Assembly (NCBI RefSeq): GCF_001650405.1
Contig: NZ_LWCU01000053.1
Coordinates: 1-64,000, forward strand
Origin: Microbacterium sp. H83
GTDB lineage: Bacteria > Actinomycetota > Actinomycetes > Actinomycetales > Microbacteriaceae
DNA: 64,000 nt
Direction: 5' to 3'
Position numbers and translations under genes: made by a program. The notes under the pieces were generated by a model, which was not told the origin of the DNA, did not search any database, and worked only from the letters and a program-made list of their open reading frames with translations. Positions 44,433-53,615 of this stretch are shown here, one piece after another; position 1 is the first letter of the stretch; each line of letters opens with the position of its first letter.

Positions 44433-44657
44433 ATGCTCGCATCGATCCCCTCCGAGGACTACCGCGGAAAGCCGGTGTGGAACATCTACCCGCTCGACGA
44501 GGCGGAGTGGGATCCGATGACCGGGCGGCCCGACCTCTCGACCGCCAAGCACCCAGAGCCGCCGTTCCTCAAGGCACCCAGCATCGATGCGGCGAGCGCC
44601 ACACCCACGCCCACGCCCACACCGGAGCCGCAGGTGTCCGAGACACCGGCACCGTGA
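44433..44657 (+). CDS. Small hypothetical protein with Pro-Thr tail
   Basis: 74 residues from ATG 44433. It begins MLASIPSEDYRGKPVWNIYPLDEAEWDPMTGRPDLS, then has a TPTPTPTPEP tail. There is no signal peptide or helix. Weak ribosome site (AGGAC). The repeated aromatic and acidic residues look protein-like rather than random, but I recognise no family. It overlaps a 32-codon frame by GTGA. Confidence 0.4.
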   Translation: MLASIPSEDYRGKPVWNIYPLDEAEWDPMTGRPDLSTAKHPEPPFLKAPSIDAASATPTPTPTPEPQVSETPAP

Positions 44658-44752
44658 CGGCCATGGGCGAGCGCATCATCTCGATCGACATCACCCATCT
44701 CGTGCGCGCGGCCCTCGGGCAGCAGTCTGAGGCCGAGGACTCGGAGGACTGA
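44654..44752 (+). CDS. Very small acidic ORF coupled to the preceding one
   Basis: 32 codons from GTG 44654, or 29 from ATG 44663: MGERIISIDITHLVRAALGQ followed by an acidic tail QSEAEDSED. The amphipathic helix plus acidic end and the 4-bp overlap make translation plausible but unproven. No homolog recognised. Confidence 0.25.
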   Translation: MTAMGERIISIDITHLVRAALGQQSEAEDSED

Positions 44753-44800
44753 GCCCGGGATGCGGCCCTCGCAGGTCGCATGCCGGGCCCGACCGTCGTC

Positions 44801-44912
44801 GTGCATGCCCGAATGACGTGTGCATGCCCGATCCGTCGGATTCGGCATGCAGACGCACATCGGACCTGCAGATGCGCGCACGCCCACCCCCATCGGACCT
44901 GCACACGCGCGC
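44801..44912. repeat. Short direct repeats between the small ORFs and pcnA
   Basis: GTGCATGCCCGA occurs at 44801-44812 and 44820-44831. CATCGGACCTGCA occurs at 44858-44870 and 44891-44903, both copies running on into GCGCGCACG. The 194-bp convergent gap is otherwise gene-free. The copies are 19 and 33 bp apart. Purpose unknown. Confidence 0.45.
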
Positions 44913-44946
44913 ACGGCCGCCGGCTCAGAGTGCGGCGAGGCCCGGC

Positions 44947-46374
44947 TCAGCTCCGGCTCGCCCACCATTCGCGGAGCCTCTGCCCGGCGGCATCCGGACC
45001 GATGACGCCCTCGTCGAGGCGCAGCTCGAGCAGGAACCGGTACGCCTCGCCGACCTCGCGCCCGGGAGCGATGCCGAGGATCTCCTGGATCCTGTTGCCG
45101 TCGAGCTCCGGACGGATCGAGTCGAGCTCCTCCTGCTCGCGCAGCGCCGCGATGCGCGTCTCGATGTCGTCGTAGGCGCCGGCGAGGCGCGACGCCTTGC
45201 GCCTGTTGCGCGTCGTGACGTCGGCACGGGTGAGGATGTGCAGCCGCTCCAGCTCGTCGCCGGCATCCCGCACGTACCGGCGCACGGCGGCATCCGTCCA
45301 CGCGCCCTCGGCATATCCGAAGAAGCGCAGGTGCAGCTCGATGAGCTTCGCCACGGCATCCGTCGTCGCGGTGTCGAAGCGCAGCGCCTGCAGGCGTTTG
45401 CGCGCCATGCGCGAGCCGACCACGTCGTGGTGGTGGAACGAGACCGCTCCGCCGTCCTCGAGCTTGCGCGTGCGCGGCTTGCCGATGTCGTGCAGTAGCG
45501 CCGCGATGCGCAGGGCCACATCGGGGGCCTCGCCGGGATGCCGGGACCGCTCGAGATCGATGGCCTGACTCAGCACGGTCAGCGAGTGCTCGTAGACGTC
45601 CTTGTGGTGATGGTGCTCGTCGACCTCGAGGCGCAGCGCGCTCACCTCGGGCAGGAACTCCTCGATCAGACCCGTGTCCACGAGCACGCGGATGCCGCGC
45701 ACGGGGTCGTCCGTCTGCATCAGCCGCACGAGCTCGGACTGCACCCGCTCGGGACTCACGATCGACAGGGTCGCGCGCAGCCGCTCGATCGCCTCGGCGG
45801 TCGCGTCGTCGATGCGGAAGCCGAGCTGGGCGCTGAATCGCGCGCCGCGCAGCATCCGCAGCGGGTCGTCGCCGAAGGAGACCTGCGGGTCGGTGGGCGT
45901 GCGCAGGACCCCGGCGACCAAGTCCTCGACTCCCCCGGTCGGGTCGACCAGGGTCACGGCCGGGACTCGCAGCGCCATCGCGTTGACGGTGAAGTCGCGG
46001 CGCACGAGGTCGCCCTCGATCGTGTCGCCGAACTCGACCGTCGGCTTGCGGGTCGTGCCGTCGTAGCTGTCGGCGCGATAGGTCGTGATCTCGACCTGCT
46101 CGCCCTGCACACGGGCGCCGATGGTCCCGAATGCGCGGCCGATGTCCCAGTGCGCGGACGAGATCGGCGTCACGATGCGCAGGATGTCGTCGGGCAGGGC
46201 GTTCGTGGTGAAGTCGAGGTCGTGGGTGGGACGACCGAGCAGCGCGTCGCGCACGGGACCGCCGACGACGGCGAGGTCGAAGCCTGCGGCCGCGAACGCC
46301 TCCGCGAGGGTGCGGACCACCGGATCCTCGGCGAGCGCACCGAGTCGGGCGAGGCCCTCGGCCATGTTGAGCAT
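44947..46374 (-). CDS. pcnA: CCA tRNA nucleotidyltransferase / poly(A) polymerase family
   Basis: 475 residues. Nucleotidyltransferase motif GGPVRDALLGRPTHDLDFTT (about 39-58) with the two catalytic Asp, then RRDFTVNAMAL and the RNA-binding DDPLRMLRGARFSAQLGF. A C-terminal HD domain has LLHDIGKPRT near residue 291. It adds or repairs the CCA end of tRNA. ATG 46374 or 46365 are possible starts. In actinobacteria this gene usually sits next to a Nudix-DUF6049-murJ block; here about 10 kb of exported-protein and enzyme genes intervene. Confidence 0.95.
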   Translation of the reverse strand: MLNMAEGLARLGALAEDPVVRTLAEAFAAAGFDLAVVGGPVRDALLGRPTHDLDFTTNALPDDILRIVTPISSAHWDIGRAFGTIGARVQGEQVEITTYRADSYDGTTRKPTVEFGDTIEGDLVRRDFTVNAMALRVPAVTLVDPTGGVEDLVAGVLRTPTDPQVSFGDDPLRMLRGARFSAQLGFRIDDATAEAIERLRATLSIVSPERVQSELVRLMQTDDPVRGIRVLVDTGLIEEFLPEVSALRLEVDEHHHHKDVYEHSLTVLSQAIDLERSRHPGEAPDVALRIAALLHDIGKPRTRKLEDGGAVSFHHHDVVGSRMARKRLQALRFDTATTDAVAKLIELHLRFFGYAEGAWTDAAVRRYVRDAGDELERLHILTRADVTTRNRRKASRLAGAYDDIETRIAALREQEELDSIRPELDGNRIQEILGIAPGREVGEAYRFLLELRLDEGVIGPDAAGQRLREWWASRS

Positions 46375-46560
46375 GGGTTCCAGCGTACCTGCGGCCGTGA
46401 CCCTCGCATCCGCCCCGGAGGCCGTCGCCGCGTTCACCCGCGGCTCGTCGCCGAGTTCACCCGCACGTCGCCGACACGTCAGCCCGAGGTCATCTCCTTT
46501 CGATGGGCTGAGGGCGCCCCGTGCGGCTGAGCACGGATCCCCACCCCACGAAGGACAGAC

Positions 46561-49122
46561 ATGACCTCCCCCACCCCTGCGGTGCGGTGGCGGCGCTACG
46601 GACTCGCGTCCGCCGCCGTGATCGCGCTGCTCGGAGGCGCCGTCGTCGCGCCCATCGCGACCGCCGCGCCCGACCCCGAGGTGCCCACCGGCTCGCTCAT
46701 CACCGGCGACACCACCTGGCGCTACCTCGACGACGGATCGGACCCGTCGCCCGCACCGGCCGCCCTGCGCGACTGGACCCTGCCCGATTTCGACGACAGC
46801 GCCTGGAAGTCGGCGCCCGGATCGTTCGGCGCCAAGAACGGCAAGCTCGCGGCCGTCGGCCCGGTCACCCCGAAGACGCTGCTGAATCACTACCTCGACG
46901 GCACGAAGGCACCGACGGTGCCGACGTACTTCTTCCGCACGACGTTCGACCTCGAGGCGGGCGTCGCCGAGCAGGTCGCGGCGCTGCGCAGCACGATCAC
47001 CTACGACGACGCGATCGTCGTCTGGATCAACGGCGAAGAGGTCGCACGCTACGTCGACGGCCGCATCACCGACACCGTCAACGTCGAGTACGCGGGAGAC
47101 TCGAACGGCGACCCGCTGACGAGCACGTTCAGCGCCGAGGGCACGCTGCTGCACGACGGCGAGAACGACATCGCCGTCGCCCTGTTCCAGGACCGCGAGT
47201 CGAGCTCCGACATCTACTTCGACATGTCGTCGCTCACCCTTGTCGAGGCGTCGGACCCCGGCTCGCCGGTCATCGCACCGCCCACCCGCGTCATCCTGAC
47301 CCCGACCGAGCAGCCCGCGATCTCGCAGGCGTTCTCGTGGCTCGCGGGCGACGCGTCGCACACGGTCGGCCAGGTGGAGATCGCGCCGGCCGCCGGTGGC
47401 GACAGCCGCATCGTCGACGCCTACGACGCGGGCGTCGTCAACGGCAACCCGAACAAGCACTTCTCGGCCACGGTCACGGGCCTCGCGCCCGCGACGGCCT
47501 ACAGGTACCGCGTGGGCCTGCCCGGCAACTGGAGCGACTGGTTCGAGTTCACGACCGCCGACCCGAGCGCCACGGACTTCCAGTTCATCTACTACGGCGA
47601 CGCGCAGATCGGCCTCGACACCACCTGGCCGAGCGTCGTCAAGCAGGCCGAGGCGAACGCGCCCCGATCGATCGGATCGGTGCACGCCGGTGACCTCATC
47701 AACACGTCGAGCAACGAGAACGAGTGGCTCAACTGGTTCAAGGGCATGGAGGACTCGGCCGTCCGCACGAACGTGATGGCGGCTCCGGGCAACCACGAGT
47801 ACTCGGGCGACAAGCTGCTGACGGCATGGAAGGCGGCGTTCGAGTACCCGCACAACAACCCGTCGACGAGCACGATCGGCGACCTCGCCGACCTCGCCAA
47901 GGGCGACAGCCCGGTCGCGCAGCAGTACCGCGCGTACTTCGATCACTGGTCGTCGTTCGCGGCGGAGACCGCGTACTACACCGACTACCAGGGCGTGCGG
48001 TTCATCACCCTGAACGCGACGCGCGACACCACGTTCCTCACCCCGGCCGGACTCCCGTCCTGCACGGGTGCGGAGTGCCCGTCGACCCAGGTCGCCGTGC
48101 TGTGGACGCGCTTCCAGGCCGCATGGCTCGACCTGCTGCTGCAGAACAGCCCGTCGAAGTGGAACGTCGTCACGTTCCACCAGCCGGTCTTCTCGGCCTC
48201 CGAGGGGCGTGACGAGCCGGTGCTGCGCGCCGAGTGGCTTCCCGTCTTCCAGCGCAACGACATCGACCTCGTGCTCATGGGCCACGATCACACCTATGCC
48301 CGCGGCTACGTGAACACCGATGCGACCGAGACCCCTGGCATGACCTCGGGCCCCGTCTACGTCGTGTCGAACTCGGGCGCGAAGCACTACGAGCTCGAGA
48401 CCCCCGAGAAGAACGTCTGGACCAACAACGGCGCCACCCAGGTGCTGCGCGGGCAGGGCGTCACGACCTACCAGGTGATCGACGTCTCGAAGAACCAGCT
48501 CGTCTACCGGTCGTACCTGGCCGAGAAGCAGCCGGACGCCACCACCGACCTCGCGGTCGGCGACGTCTACGACACCTTCACGGTGACGAAGTCGGATGCC
48601 GGTGAGAAGTACGTCACCGAGGCCGGCGTCACCCCGCCGGTGATCGAGGAGCCGAAGGCTCCCGAGATCGAGCTCGACACCGCATCCGTCGTCGCCGGCG
48701 GGAAGATCGAGGTGTCGGGAACCGGATTCGAGGCGGATGCCGCGCTGCGGTTCGAGCTCCGCTCCGACCCGGTCGACCTGGGCACGGCGACCGCCGACGC
48801 ATCGGGCGCGTTCAGCCGGACGCTGACGATCCCGGCGGCCACGCCGGCGGGCGTGCACACGCTCGCGGTCATCCTGGCCGACGGCACCGAGGTCACCTCC
48901 CCGGTGACCGTCACGGCCGCGGCAGGTGGCGAAGCGACGACGCCGGGCACCGGTGGCGCGACCGCTCCGGGCACCGGCGGGGCGACCGACGGCTCCCTCG
49001 CGACGACGGGTGCGGACAGCACCCCGTACATCGTGGGTGCCGTCGTGCTGCTCGCCCTCGGCCTCGGCCTGTTCGCGATGCGGCGTCGCCGCCACGCGCA
49101 CACCACGGAGTCCGCCGAGTAG
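46561..49122 (+). CDS. Cell-wall-anchored metallophosphoesterase (purple-acid-phosphatase-like)
   Basis: 853 residues. A signal peptide ends near APIATAAP (about 35). An N-terminal beta-sandwich (about 40-225) precedes a fibronectin-like PAP N-domain (about 235-325). The phosphoesterase domain (about 330-640) has YYGDAQ, GDLIN, GNHEY, FHQPVF and GHDHTYARG motifs; the usual Tyr after GDL is missing. A bacterial Ig-like domain (about 695-780), GTGGAT repeats and a LATTG sorting motif, helix and RRRR end complete it. It hydrolyses phosphomonoesters or diesters outside the cell. Strong GAAGGA ribosome site. Confidence 0.88.
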   Translation: MTSPTPAVRWRRYGLASAAVIALLGGAVVAPIATAAPDPEVPTGSLITGDTTWRYLDDGSDPSPAPAALRDWTLPDFDDSAWKSAPGSFGAKNGKLAAVGPVTPKTLLNHYLDGTKAPTVPTYFFRTTFDLEAGVAEQVAALRSTITYDDAIVVWINGEEVARYVDGRITDTVNVEYAGDSNGDPLTSTFSAEGTLLHDGENDIAVALFQDRESSSDIYFDMSSLTLVEASDPGSPVIAPPTRVILTPTEQPAISQAFSWLAGDASHTVGQVEIAPAAGGDSRIVDAYDAGVVNGNPNKHFSATVTGLAPATAYRYRVGLPGNWSDWFEFTTADPSATDFQFIYYGDAQIGLDTTWPSVVKQAEANAPRSIGSVHAGDLINTSSNENEWLNWFKGMEDSAVRTNVMAAPGNHEYSGDKLLTAWKAAFEYPHNNPSTSTIGDLADLAKGDSPVAQQYRAYFDHWSSFAAETAYYTDYQGVRFITLNATRDTTFLTPAGLPSCTGAECPSTQVAVLWTRFQAAWLDLLLQNSPSKWNVVTFHQPVFSASEGRDEPVLRAEWLPVFQRNDIDLVLMGHDHTYARGYVNTDATETPGMTSGPVYVVSNSGAKHYELETPEKNVWTNNGATQVLRGQGVTTYQVIDVSKNQLVYRSYLAEKQPDATTDLAVGDVYDTFTVTKSDAGEKYVTEAGVTPPVIEEPKAPEIELDTASVVAGGKIEVSGTGFEADAALRFELRSDPVDLGTATADASGAFSRTLTIPAATPAGVHTLAVILADGTEVTSPVTVTAAAGGEATTPGTGGATAPGTGGATDGSLATTGADSTPYIVGAVVLLALGLGLFAMRRRRHAHTTESAE

Positions 49123-49264
49123 GCACGGCATCCGTTCGGGGGCGTCGTCGGGCTTCGGCTCGGCGACGCCCTCGTCCGTGTCGGCCAGCCCGATCGACGC
49201 GGGCCTGACGAGCGACGCCGAGACGGGGTGCGCCCGATATGCCGCCGCGCCTAGGATCGGGCAC

Positions 49265-51022
49265 GTGACAGCAGACGAGCGGCAGAACCCCCGCGATCCG
49301 TCGCGACGCGGGTTCCTCAAGATGGGCGGCGCCGCCCTCGCGGGCGCCGTCGTCGGCGGAGCGGGCGGCGCGGCCATCGGAGCGGGCGTCGCGGCAGGGA
49401 ATCGCGGCGGCTTCGCCTCCGATCCCGACCCGTTCGCGGCCCTCACCCCGCGCAGCGAACCGGGTTTCGACCACCTCGTCGTCGTGATGGGCGAGAACCG
49501 CTCGTTCGACAACCTGCTCGGGTACCTCTACACGACGGCGACACTGCCGAAAGGCGAGACCTTCGAGGGACTCGCGTTCGGGACGCACAGCAACACGGCA
49601 TCCGACGGGACGACGGTCGAGGCGCACGTGTATCGGGGCGACACCGACCGGATCATGAGCTATCCCGACCCCGATCCGGGCGAGGAGTACCCGCACGTCA
49701 ACACCCAGATCTTCGGCACGGTCGATCCGAAGGGCAACGCGGATCTCTTCGCGGAGCAGATGACCGCGCCCTTCAACGCTCCGACGAGCGGCGAGAAGGC
49801 GACGATGTCAGGGTTCCTCGAGGACTACATCATCAACTTCCGCAGGCTGAAGGGCGGAACACCGCCGAAGCCCGCCGAGGCCGCGCACATCATGGGGTCG
49901 TTCTCCCCCGAGATGCTGCCCGTCCTCTCCACTCTCGCCGCGGAGTTCGCGGTGTTCGACCACTGGTTCGCCGGCGTCCCGTCGCAGACGTTCTGCAACC
50001 GGTCGTTCTTCCACGCCTCCACGTCGCACGGCTTCGTCACGAACCAGGGGGGCGAGGGCTTCAAGAAGTGGATCGACGCGCCGGCGGCACCCACCGTGTT
50101 CAACCGGCTCGAGGACGAGAAGCTCAGCTGGAAGATCTATATCGACAAGATCCAGCTCGTCTCGTACACCGGGATGCTGCACGTGGCCGTGCTCGAGAAG
50201 TACTGGCGCACCGAGCACTTCGGCACCATGGAGGACTTCTACGCCGACGCCGAGAACGGCACCCTGCCGGCGTACGCGTTCATCGAGCCGCGCATGGTCT
50301 ACGACCACAACGACTTCCATCCCCCGTTCGGCTCGCCGCGCGAGGGCGAGGTCGACGGACAGGAGGTGTTCGACAGCGCGATCTCCGACGTCCGCGCTGG
50401 CGATCGCCTGATCCACGACATCTACGAGGCCGTGCGCACGAGCGCGTCGCCGAAGGGCTCGAACGCCGTGAACACCCTGCTGCTCATCACGTTCGACGAG
50501 CACGGCGGCACCTACGACCACGTGCCGCCTCCTGCGGCGACGAAGCCCACGAAGGACACCGGCCCTGGCGAGATGGACTTCACGTTCGACCGTCTCGGAT
50601 GCCGGGTTCCGGCCATCGCGGTATCGGCGTACACGAAGCGCGGCACGATCGTCCACGACGAGATGCACCACGGCTCGGTGACCGCGACGCTGTCACGGCT
50701 GCACGGTCTGAAGCCTCTCAACGACCGGGACCAGTCGGCCAACACTCTCTTCTCCGTCGTGAACCTCGACAAGCCACGGCATCCTGCGGACTGGCCGGTC
50801 ACGACGCCGGCCTACACGCCGCCGAATCCCGAGCGCGGCGAGCCGAAGCCGGGGAGCCCGGAGCACCTGAAGCCGCTCACGCCGCCGGCGCGCGGTCTGC
50901 TCGGCCTGCTGATCGCGAAGTACGGCACGCCCGGCGAGCCCGAGCCGCAGACGTTCGCCGATGCGTACCGCCTGCTCCACGAGCACGGTGAGGAGCTCTT
51001 CGGGCCGCCCCAGGCATCCTGA
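49265..51022 (+). CDS. Tat-exported phospholipase C / acid phosphatase family protein
   Basis: 585 residues from GTG 49265. A twin-arginine signal (SRRGFLKMGGAALAGAVVGG) precedes the phosphoesterase domain. Motifs are HLVVVMGENRSFDNLLGYLY (about 76-95), HNDFHPP, ITFDEHGGTYDHVPPP (about 408-423) and GTIVHDEMHHGSV (about 460), characteristic of PLC/AcpA enzymes. Substrates are phospholipids or phosphoesters outside the cell. It follows the wall-anchored phosphatase by 142 bp, suggesting a phosphate-scavenging pair. Confidence 0.9.
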   Translation: MTADERQNPRDPSRRGFLKMGGAALAGAVVGGAGGAAIGAGVAAGNRGGFASDPDPFAALTPRSEPGFDHLVVVMGENRSFDNLLGYLYTTATLPKGETFEGLAFGTHSNTASDGTTVEAHVYRGDTDRIMSYPDPDPGEEYPHVNTQIFGTVDPKGNADLFAEQMTAPFNAPTSGEKATMSGFLEDYIINFRRLKGGTPPKPAEAAHIMGSFSPEMLPVLSTLAAEFAVFDHWFAGVPSQTFCNRSFFHASTSHGFVTNQGGEGFKKWIDAPAAPTVFNRLEDEKLSWKIYIDKIQLVSYTGMLHVAVLEKYWRTEHFGTMEDFYADAENGTLPAYAFIEPRMVYDHNDFHPPFGSPREGEVDGQEVFDSAISDVRAGDRLIHDIYEAVRTSASPKGSNAVNTLLLITFDEHGGTYDHVPPPAATKPTKDTGPGEMDFTFDRLGCRVPAIAVSAYTKRGTIVHDEMHHGSVTATLSRLHGLKPLNDRDQSANTLFSVVNLDKPRHPADWPVTTPAYTPPNPERGEPKPGSPEHLKPLTPPARGLLGLLIAKYGTPGEPEPQTFADAYRLLHEHGEELFGPPQAS

Positions 51023-51049
51023 CCCCACCTCCGGTCAGGGCCGGCGCGA

Positions 51050-53035
51050 TCACTCGATCCCGCGCCGATCGTCGCGGTTGGCGCGCCGGCGGGAGACGCC
51101 GAGAAGCACGCCGCCCAGCACGAGGACGGCTGCTCCGGCGGCCGCCCACGCGAACGTCTTGGGACCGAGTCCGGTGTCCGAGAGCACTCCGCCGTCGCTG
51201 CTCGGCGGCGTGGTCGGGGTGACGGTCGGATCGACCGGCGGGTCCACCGGCGGGTCGACCGGGGGCACCACGACCGCCGCGAGCGTGAAGTCCTGGTCGA
51301 CCACGGCCTCCCCTGCGGCGGTGATGACGACCGTGCGGGTCGGTGATCCGACGATCGTGCTTCCGGCGGGTGCCGTCACCGTGAGGGTATACGTGCCGGG
51401 GGGCAGCTCGTCGAGCCCGTACGTGCCGTCGGCCGCGGTCGTGACGGGGGAGGAACCCTCGTCCGTGCCCACGGTGATCGTCACCCCTCCGGCGGGGGCT
51501 CCCCCGTCGGTCAGCACTGTTCCCGCGACGGCTCCGAAGCGGGCGAGGGCGAAGTCGACGCCGGTGATGTCATCCGCCGCGACCGTCTCTTCTCGCGACG
51601 TCGCCCCGTCCGGCGCGTAGCCGTCGGGAACCGCGACGCTCACGGTGTAGTCGCCGCTCGGCAGCCGCGGGAAGTCGTATGCGCCCGTGGCATCCGTCGC
51701 GGTGGAGAGCGACTGGCCGTCCGGCCCGGATGCCGTCACGGCGACCCCGGCGACCCCGATGCCGTCGGACGTCACGACGCCGCTGAGCGTCGCGTTCTCG
51801 GTGAACACGAAGTCCGGCAGCGTGATCGGCACCTCGCTGTCCTCCGGCACGACGAGCGGCTGCAGAGGCGTCGTGGTCGAGTAGCCGGGCACGGCGTCGA
51901 CGAGCACCGAATGCGGCCCCGTGGCGACGGTGTCGAAGAGGTAGAAGCCGTTCGCATCGGTGGTCACCGGCGGCCCCGCGTCGACGCGCACGGCGACGCC
52001 GGCGAGGGGGTTTCCGTCCGCGTCGACGACGCGACCCGAGACGGCCACCGGCACGATGTCGCGCACCGTGAAGTCGGCGACGCCGTCGACGGTGGTGAGG
52101 TCGACGGAGCGCGCCGGCGAGTCGACGGTGATCTTGCCGTCGGGAACGGCCAGGCGCACCGTATAGCCGGGCGCCGCGACGATGCCGGGGAACGAATACG
52201 TCCCGTCCGGCGCCGTCGTCGTCGTTCCGACCAGCGTGCCGTTGGCGTCGAACAGCTCCAGCTCGGCCCCCTCGAGCGCGCCGTCGGCGACATCCGACAC
52301 CGCGCCGGTGATGTCGCGCGCGATCGAGGCGAACCACGTCTGGTAGATCGGGAAGCCGGAGCGGCGCGTGAAGAAGAAGGTCAGCGAGCTGATCGGCGCC
52401 GCGGGCTCGAACCATGCGGCGGCACCGCTCGTGTCGACCGCGCCGGCGTTGCCCGTGAGGGTCAATGTGGCCGGGTCCCAGGTGGGGACGTCCGCCGAGT
52501 CGCCCGTGCACGACGGCTTGCCCGCGAGACCGGGCGCGCAGTAGTTGAAGCCGCCGCGGAATCCGAGCTGGGCCGCGGTGAGGGCCTGTCCGTTCGCACC
52601 GATCGCCTGGATGCGCACGGCATCCGCATCGATGTCGCCGAGCACGAACGTCCATCCCGACGACGGGGTCGGGTTCTCGAACGAGTAGGTGGTCGTCGAG
52701 GCTCCGTTCGCGGTGTCGGCGCGCGGCCGCAGGTTGAGGTACTCCTGATCGCGGCTGGTGCCGTACTTGGCCCCCACGGGTGTGGCCTCGGACAGCCAGG
52801 TGCTCGCTCCCGAGATGACGCCGACCTGACCGGCGCGGGAATCGCTGGTGACGTCGGCGGTGATCTGCGGCGCGGCGGCGATCTGCACCGAGGTCGTGTA
52901 GGCGCCCCCCGAGCCGGTCAGGTCGTCCCAGCCCGCCCAGGAGGTCGTCGTCGCGGCCGCTGCGGGCAGCGCTCCTGCCACCACGGCGAGAAGGGCGATG
53001 GTCCCGATGATCACTCCGCTACGACGCGCACGCAT
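51050..53035 (-). CDS. Surface protein with carboxypeptidase-regulatory/CNA-B-like repeats and LPXTG-like anchor
   Basis: 661 residues. Signal peptide to about residue 27 (ALPAAAA). A first domain (about 30-250) contains two Cys (FNYCAPGLAGKPSCTG). Four transthyretin-like repeats follow, each with G-x-V-x-D-x-x-G-x-x-(L/I)-x-G-V and DGTYSFPGI-type strands. A PPVDPPVDPPVDP hinge leads to the sorting signal LSDTG, a hydrophobic helix and RRRANRDDRR. Probably a rigid wall-anchored stalk or adhesin. It is convergent with the phospholipase gene 27 bp away. Confidence 0.82.
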   Translation of the reverse strand: MRARRSGVIIGTIALLAVVAGALPAAAATTTSWAGWDDLTGSGGAYTTSVQIAAAPQITADVTSDSRAGQVGVISGASTWLSEATPVGAKYGTSRDQEYLNLRPRADTANGASTTTYSFENPTPSSGWTFVLGDIDADAVRIQAIGANGQALTAAQLGFRGGFNYCAPGLAGKPSCTGDSADVPTWDPATLTLTGNAGAVDTSGAAAWFEPAAPISSLTFFFTRRSGFPIYQTWFASIARDITGAVSDVADGALEGAELELFDANGTLVGTTTTAPDGTYSFPGIVAAPGYTVRLAVPDGKITVDSPARSVDLTTVDGVADFTVRDIVPVAVSGRVVDADGNPLAGVAVRVDAGPPVTTDANGFYLFDTVATGPHSVLVDAVPGYSTTTPLQPLVVPEDSEVPITLPDFVFTENATLSGVVTSDGIGVAGVAVTASGPDGQSLSTATDATGAYDFPRLPSGDYTVSVAVPDGYAPDGATSREETVAADDITGVDFALARFGAVAGTVLTDGGAPAGGVTITVGTDEGSSPVTTAADGTYGLDELPPGTYTLTVTAPAGSTIVGSPTRTVVITAAGEAVVDQDFTLAAVVVPPVDPPVDPPVDPTVTPTTPPSSDGGVLSDTGLGPKTFAWAAAGAAVLVLGGVLLGVSRRRANRDDRRGIE

Positions 53036-53069
53036 GCGGCCAGAGTATCGGCGGACGCCGCTCAGGGGA

Positions 53070-53615
53070 ATGCCGGAATCCTGCCAGGCGACGAGCGCTT
53101 CTCCCCCCGGGGAGCGCGTCGAGCGCGGGGACGAAGGGAGGTCAGCGGTTCGCGACGGCGGCACCGACGACGAGAGCGTTCGTCACCACGATGACCGCGG
53201 CGATCTCTTCGCTCGGCTCCGCGCCGTTCCTGGTGCATGGGCGTTCGGGGCGACCCCGGCGCAGGCCGACGAGCTGCTCGATCTGGTGCTCACCGGGGTC
53301 AAGACCGGCACGGCCTCGTCGCTGTGGGACTACGAGGCCACGAGCGACCCGCAGCCCTTCGCCGGCGAGCTCAGCATCGTCCTCGACGGGCGGGGCGAGC
53401 CGCGCGCGGTGATCGAGACCCTGAGGGTCGACACCGTGCCCTTCATGCAGGTCAGCGCCGAGCACGCCTACGCGGAAGGCGAGGGCGACCGCACTCTCGC
53501 TCACTGGCGCGAGGTGCACGAGCGCTACTGGCGCACCCACTCGGAGAATCCCCGCGGGTTCGCCCCCGACATGCCGGTGATCTGCGAGACCTTCCGGGTC
53601 ATCCACCCGGGCTGA
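53070..53615 (+). CDS. ASCH-domain protein, start uncertain
   Basis: The frame encodes the ASCH core AWAFGATPAQADELLDLVLTGVKTGTASSLWDYE, then GELSIVLDGRGEPRAVIETLRVDTVPFMQV and EGDRTLAHWREVHERYWRTH, characteristic of the family (predicted RNA or nucleoside binding). The homologous part begins near 53,170 (DDESVRHH), but no start codon lies there. ATG 53070 is the first plausible one and gives 181 residues with an unconserved N-terminus. The N-terminus may be damaged. It is divergent from the surface-protein gene. Confidence 0.7.
   Translation: MPESCQATSASPPGERVERGDEGRSAVRDGGTDDESVRHHDDRGDLFARLRAVPGAWAFGATPAQADELLDLVLTGVKTGTASSLWDYEATSDPQPFAGELSIVLDGRGEPRAVIETLRVDTVPFMQVSAEHAYAEGEGDRTLAHWREVHERYWRTHSENPRGFAPDMPVICETFRVIHPG

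Noticed and set aside
46375..49512. A giant minus-strand extension of pcnA upstream to 49,512
   Set aside because: It is antisense to the well-supported phosphatase gene; pcnA homology starts at 46,374 or 46,365.
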